Shown here: piece after piece, positions 14,238 through 16,524 of the stretch
Position numbering within the stretch: the stretch's first letter is position 1
How the letters are laid out: each line of letters begins with the position of its first letter
Assembly: GCA_002369295.1 (NCBI GenBank)
Contig: DFDR01000212.1
Location: 11,287-27,810, forward strand
DNA: 16,524 bases
Reading direction: 5' to 3'
Source: Desulfovibrionaceae bacterium UBA3823
GTDB taxonomy: Bacteria; Desulfobacterota; Desulfovibrionia; Desulfovibrionales; Desulfovibrionaceae
Notes under the pieces: model-generated
Databases searched by the model: none
What the model was told of the DNA's origin: nothing
The model's input: only the letters and a program-made list of their open reading frames with translations
Made by a program: the position numbers and the translations under genes

Positions 14238-14864
14238 ATGCACAGGGCCTGCGCACGGCGCTCTCCGGCCTTCTGCAGGACGGGCCGCCTCTCCGGCGGC
14301 GCTGTCCGCAAGGCCTTTTTTGTTGGCGGCGCGTCCTGCGGCAAGAGCGCCCTTGCCCAGCGGCTCGCGGAGTCCTGGTCGCCCCGACGGCTGTACGCGG
14401 CAACGCTTGTCCCTGCCGAAGGCGACGGCGAGAGCCTTGCCCGCATCGAGCGCCACAGGCAGGCGCGGGGCGCAGGCTGGACAGTCGCCGAATGCCGGGG
14501 CGATCTCTGCGCCGTGCTGGCGCAGGCGCCTGCCGGCACGGCCGTGCTCGTCGATGCCGTCGGCCCCTGGATTGCCGGGCTGCTCTGCGGAAGCTACCCC
14601 TGCGGGGCGCTGGACGAAGCGGGCGTGAGAGCCGAAGTCGAGGCCTTTGCCAAGGCCTTTGCCGCGTTCAGGGGACCCTGCTGCGTGGTCTCCGACGAGG
14701 CCGGCATGGGGCTGGTGCCGCCGGATCCCCTCTCGCGCAGCTTCCGGGATATGCTTGGCTACGCCAACAGGCTGCTTGCCGGAAGCGCACGGGATGCGTA
14801 TCTCGTTTCCTGCGGGATGGCGATCCGCCTCAAGGGCCGGCCGCTTGCGCTGAAGGCCCGCTAG
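14238..14864 (+). CDS. cobU: Adenosylcobinamide kinase / adenosylcobinamide-phosphate guanylyltransferase
   Basis: A 208-aa CobU/CobP-family protein. The bifunctional enzyme phosphorylates adenosylcobinamide and then transfers GMP to it in late cobalamin (nucleotide loop) synthesis. Seen: P-loop GGASCGKSA (30-38, usually GGxRSGKS), ERHRQAR (71-77) with His73 as the likely guanylylated histidine, LVDAVGPWIAGLL (104-116), and VVSDEAGMGLVPPDPLSRSFRDMLG (150-174), the family's most conserved stretch. Start: of two in-frame ATGs, 14238 has AAAGG 6 nt upstream, while 14223 has a Shine-Dalgarno only 2 nt away. Either leaves an unusually long leader (29 or more residues) before the P-loop, with no alternative start closer in. 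It follows the ABC-GT fusion by 38 bp and is probably read from the same transcript despite the unrelated role. No other cob genes are present. Confidence 0.85.
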   Translation: MHRACARRSPAFCRTGRLSGGAVRKAFFVGGASCGKSALAQRLAESWSPRRLYAATLVPAEGDGESLARIERHRQARGAGWTVAECRGDLCAVLAQAPAGTAVLVDAVGPWIAGLLCGSYPCGALDEAGVRAEVEAFAKAFAAFRGPCCVVSDEAGMGLVPPDPLSRSFRDMLGYANRLLAGSARDAYLVSCGMAIRLKGRPLALKAR

Positions 14865-14881
14865 CCCGCGGCACTTTCCTT

Positions 14882-14904
14882 TGCCAGCCTTGTCCTGGCA
14901 TTTT
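14882..14904 (+). terminator. Short intrinsic-terminator-like hairpin after cobU
   Basis: TGCCAG (14882-14887) and CTGGCA (14895-14900) form a 6-bp stem with a 7-nt loop, followed directly by TTTT. It starts 17 nt after the cobU stop. The stem is short, so termination may be partial. Confidence 0.45.
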
Positions 14905-14927
14905 CAAAGAAATCAAGGAGCTGCTCC

Positions 14928-15569
14928 ATGAAAGCTTTGCTGCACAGCGTGCTTGCCGGCACCGTTCTTGCCCTTGCGCTCGTCCTCCAGCCGGCGATTG
15001 CCGGCGAGGCCAGGGCCGCCGCTTCGCCCCAGGCCTGCCTGGAAGGCATTTCGGCTGCCCTGCAGGCCGGCGATGCCGACGGCTTTGCCTCCCTCGTGGA
15101 CATCGATGCCATTGCCGCCCAGGGGCTGGAGGAGCTCGAGAAGGCCTCCCGGGACCCCCATCTTGCCCAGTGGCTGCCGCCCGTGGTGAGCCTCATGGCC
15201 TCCAAGGGGGCGCTGACCAATGACACGGTCCAGCCCTTCATGGTGCGCGAGATCCGCAACTTCGTGCTCTTCGGCGTGGGCTCGGGCGCCTTCGGCGGGG
15301 CGCCTGCCACCGACTACAAGAGCGCCAGCATGCTGGGGCCCCTCTTTGCCATGGCGTCCATGGGCAAAAAGACCATAGGCCAGATAGGCGAGCCCGAGCC
15401 CCTGGGGCAAGGCCGCGCCCTCGTCAAGTTCAGCGTGCACGACGACGACAACGGCTGCGACTATCCCGTGCAGGGCGTCTTTGCCGAAGAGGGCGGCGGC
15501 TGGCGCCTTGCGGCCATACGCAACTTCCCCGAGCTCATCCTGCAGGTCTCCATGGAGGTCCAGGACTAG
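14928..15569 (+). CDS. Secreted protein of unknown function (possibly DUF2939-like)
   Basis: A 213-aa protein with a signal peptide: Lys2, a hydrophobic core of about residues 8-20, and probable cleavage after AIA (25) or ARA (30). The mature N-terminus, SPQACLEGISAALQAGDADGFASLVDIDAI, has the helical 'gets used up by crowding of Asp/Val-Asp' look of the DUF2939 group; this is a tentative resemblance. The middle (95-150) is a Gly/Met/Ser-rich region, and the C-terminal part (155-205) reads as a beta domain like a small NTF2-type or lipid-binding fold. Two cysteines (37, 177) could form a disulfide. AAGGAG (14915-14920) lies 7 nt upstream of the ATG. It is flanked by terminator-like hairpins on both sides, so it may be a single-gene unit, though I see no strong promoter in the 63-bp gap. 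The function is unknown; a periplasmic location is likely. Confidence 0.85.
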   Translation: MKALLHSVLAGTVLALALVLQPAIAGEARAAASPQACLEGISAALQAGDADGFASLVDIDAIAAQGLEELEKASRDPHLAQWLPPVVSLMASKGALTNDTVQPFMVREIRNFVLFGVGSGAFGGAPATDYKSASMLGPLFAMASMGKKTIGQIGEPEPLGQGRALVKFSVHDDDNGCDYPVQGVFAEEGGGWRLAAIRNFPELILQVSMEVQD

Positions 15570-15598
15570 GCGCGACGGCCTTTCCGCACTTTTCGCAG

Positions 15599-15648
15599 AG
15601 CCTCCCCTGCTGGCCTCGTCCCGTACGGGATGTCCGGCAGGGGAGGCT
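15599..15648 (+). terminator. Large bipartite stem-loop between the secreted protein and the outer-membrane protein
   Basis: AGCCTCCCCTGC (15599-15610) pairs perfectly with GCAGGGGAGGCT (15637-15648), and inside the loop sits a 12-bp palindrome, TCCCGTACGGGA (15619-15630). It begins 30 nt after the preceding stop. Only three T's follow, at 15652-15654. A terminator is the likeliest role, with an RNA structural or regulatory element as the alternative. Confidence 0.55.
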
Positions 15649-15680
15649 TGCTTTCCGGCTTTCCTGGGGAAAGTCTGCCT

Positions 15681-15697
15681 GTCGCCTTGAAGGCGAC
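15681..15697. promoter_or_regulatory. Palindrome upstream of the outer-membrane protein gene
   Basis: GTCGCCTT-G-AAGGCGAC, an 8+8 inverted repeat with a single central base, about 90 bp before the ATG at 15786. Such a near-continuous dyad suits a dimeric regulator better than an RNA hairpin. No convincing -35/-10 pair was found in 15649-15785. Confidence 0.35.
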
Positions 15698-15785
15698 CTG
15701 CAGAGGCGGCCCTTCTGCTACAAGGAGGCAGGCCAGGCGTCCTTGCAGACGCAGGGCCAACGCAAACTTTCCTAGGAGAATAGCC

Positions 15786-16517
15786 ATGAAAAAGCTCTTT
15801 GCGACGATCTGCCTCCTCTGCGCCCTCAGCCTGCCGGGCACATCCCGGGCTGAGGTGAACGGCGTCTACGTGACGCCCAAGTTCCTCATGTCGATTCTGA
15901 ACACCGGCAGCAACAGTTCGGACATCAGCGCTGGCGGCCACAGCATCTTCGACACCAGCACGAGCCACTCCCAGTTCACCCTCGGCGGCGGCCTTGCCGT
16001 GGGCTACGACTTCTTCCCGAAGAGCCAGCTGCCCCTGCGCGCCGAAGTGGAAGTCCTCTTCCGTGGCAACCAGAAGAACACCTTCGACATGGACGCGACG
16101 GATCTCGGCAGGACGGCCTTCGGCCTGCTTGGCATGGACCCCAATGGGTTCGAAATGAAGGGCACCTGGAACACCACGACGCTCTTCGCCAACTTCTATT
16201 ATGATTTCCACAACTCAAGCGACTTCACGCCCTACATCGGCGCCGGCGCAGGCCTTGCCTTCAACTATGCGGGCTACACGGCGAGCTATAGGGGCCGGAG
16301 CTTCGCCAGCGACGAAAAGTACTCCACTACTTTCGCGTGGAACGTGGGCGCCGGCTGCTCCTATGCCTTCAACGAGAACTTCGCGCTCGACGTGGCCTAC
16401 CGCTACGTGAGCACGGGCGCGTCTTCCGTGGACGGCGACGTCCAGGGCATCCACTACGAGATCGACAGCAACCCCAACGCCCACGAGTTTACCATAGGCC
16501 TGCGCATGACGTTCTAG
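15786..16517 (+). CDS. Outer-membrane beta-barrel protein (OmpW/Opa-like porin family)
   Basis: A 243-aa protein with a classic signal peptide (Lys2-Lys3, hydrophobic core about 4-17, cleavage after SRA at 22). The mature chain alternates hydrophobic and polar residues in amphipathic strands, for example 64-76, 83-95, 128-142, 149-160, 182-195, 199-209 and 233-243. It ends in phenylalanine (LRMTF), the C-terminal signal for the BAM assembly machinery. The size and roughly eight strands fit a small opacity or OmpW/OmpX-like barrel. TPYIGAGAGLAFNYAG (148-163) and NFALDVAYRYVST (198-210) are typical of this family. AGGAG (15774-15778) is 7 nt before the ATG. The role is not determined; such barrels act as adhesins or small porins. 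Codon use differs slightly, with more Asn and Ser codons, as expected for surface proteins. Confidence 0.9.
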   Translation: MKKLFATICLLCALSLPGTSRAEVNGVYVTPKFLMSILNTGSNSSDISAGGHSIFDTSTSHSQFTLGGGLAVGYDFFPKSQLPLRAEVEVLFRGNQKNTFDMDATDLGRTAFGLLGMDPNGFEMKGTWNTTTLFANFYYDFHNSSDFTPYIGAGAGLAFNYAGYTASYRGRSFASDEKYSTTFAWNVGAGCSYAFNENFALDVAYRYVSTGASSVDGDVQGIHYEIDSNPNAHEFTIGLRMTF

Positions 16518-16524
16518 CTTTTCG

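Noticed and set aside
12736..14403. A 555-codon minus-strand frame
   Set aside because: Antisense of the ABC-glycosyltransferase fusion, which has all expected motifs in order.
15722..15775. AAGGAGG at 15722-15728 followed by a 10-codon frame from TTG at 15743, a possible leader peptide before the outer-membrane protein
   Set aside because: Spacing of 14 nt is too long and the start is not ATG; nothing in its composition suggests attenuation.

Overview
The window is GC-rich (about two thirds G+C by eye), densely coding, Gram-negative bacterial DNA. Signs of an outer membrane are a 243-aa beta-barrel protein ending in Phe and several secreted proteins. The FtsH N-terminus, the codon use and the gene mix suggest a deltaproteobacterial sulfate reducer such as a Desulfovibrionaceae member. 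That placement is inference from general familiarity, not a database match.

Layout. (1) 1-812, minus: 5' part of ftsH with a TTG start, behind a good sigma-70 promoter. (2) 813-1469: a 657-bp non-coding stretch with a second minus-strand promoter candidate, a 22-bp-period tandem repeat, a candidate sigma-54 promoter and leader hairpins ahead of ridA. (3) 1470-3220, plus: ridA and a membrane-anchored metallophosphoesterase. (4) 3260-5953, minus: an FmdB-type zinc-ribbon protein, the tRNA methylthiotransferase mtaB, and 6-phosphogluconolactonase (pgl), with a 13-bp perfect stem between pgl and mtaB. (5) 6094-14199: a divergent glycan locus. Leftward lie a SAM-methyltransferase and a polysaccharide-deacetylase-family protein. 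Rightward lie a GT4 glycosyltransferase, a small secreted protein of unknown function, a membrane GT2/GT21-like glycosyltransferase, a MacB/FtsX-type ABC permease, and a 663-aa protein that joins a complete MacB/LolD-type ABC ATPase to a complete GT4-type glycosyltransferase. (6) 14238-14864: a cobU-like cobinamide kinase/guanylyltransferase. (7) 14928-16517: a secreted protein of unknown function and an outer-membrane beta-barrel protein, separated by a large bipartite hairpin.

The glycan locus is the most interesting part. The rightward genes have gaps of only 7-33 bp, several stop codons overlap the next Shine-Dalgarno, and a near-consensus sigma-70 promoter sits in the divergent region, so they look like one operon. 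Export ATPases for glycans are normally Wzt- or MsbA-like. Here a MacB-class ATPase and permease sit among sugar-transfer and sugar-modifying enzymes, and the ATPase is fused to a glycosyltransferase. The inferred model is a system that couples assembly of a glycan or glycolipid at the inner membrane to its export or extraction. The substrate cannot be read from the sequence.

The remaining genes are mostly housekeeping: proteolysis, imine detoxification, the pentose phosphate pathway, tRNA modification and cobamide synthesis.
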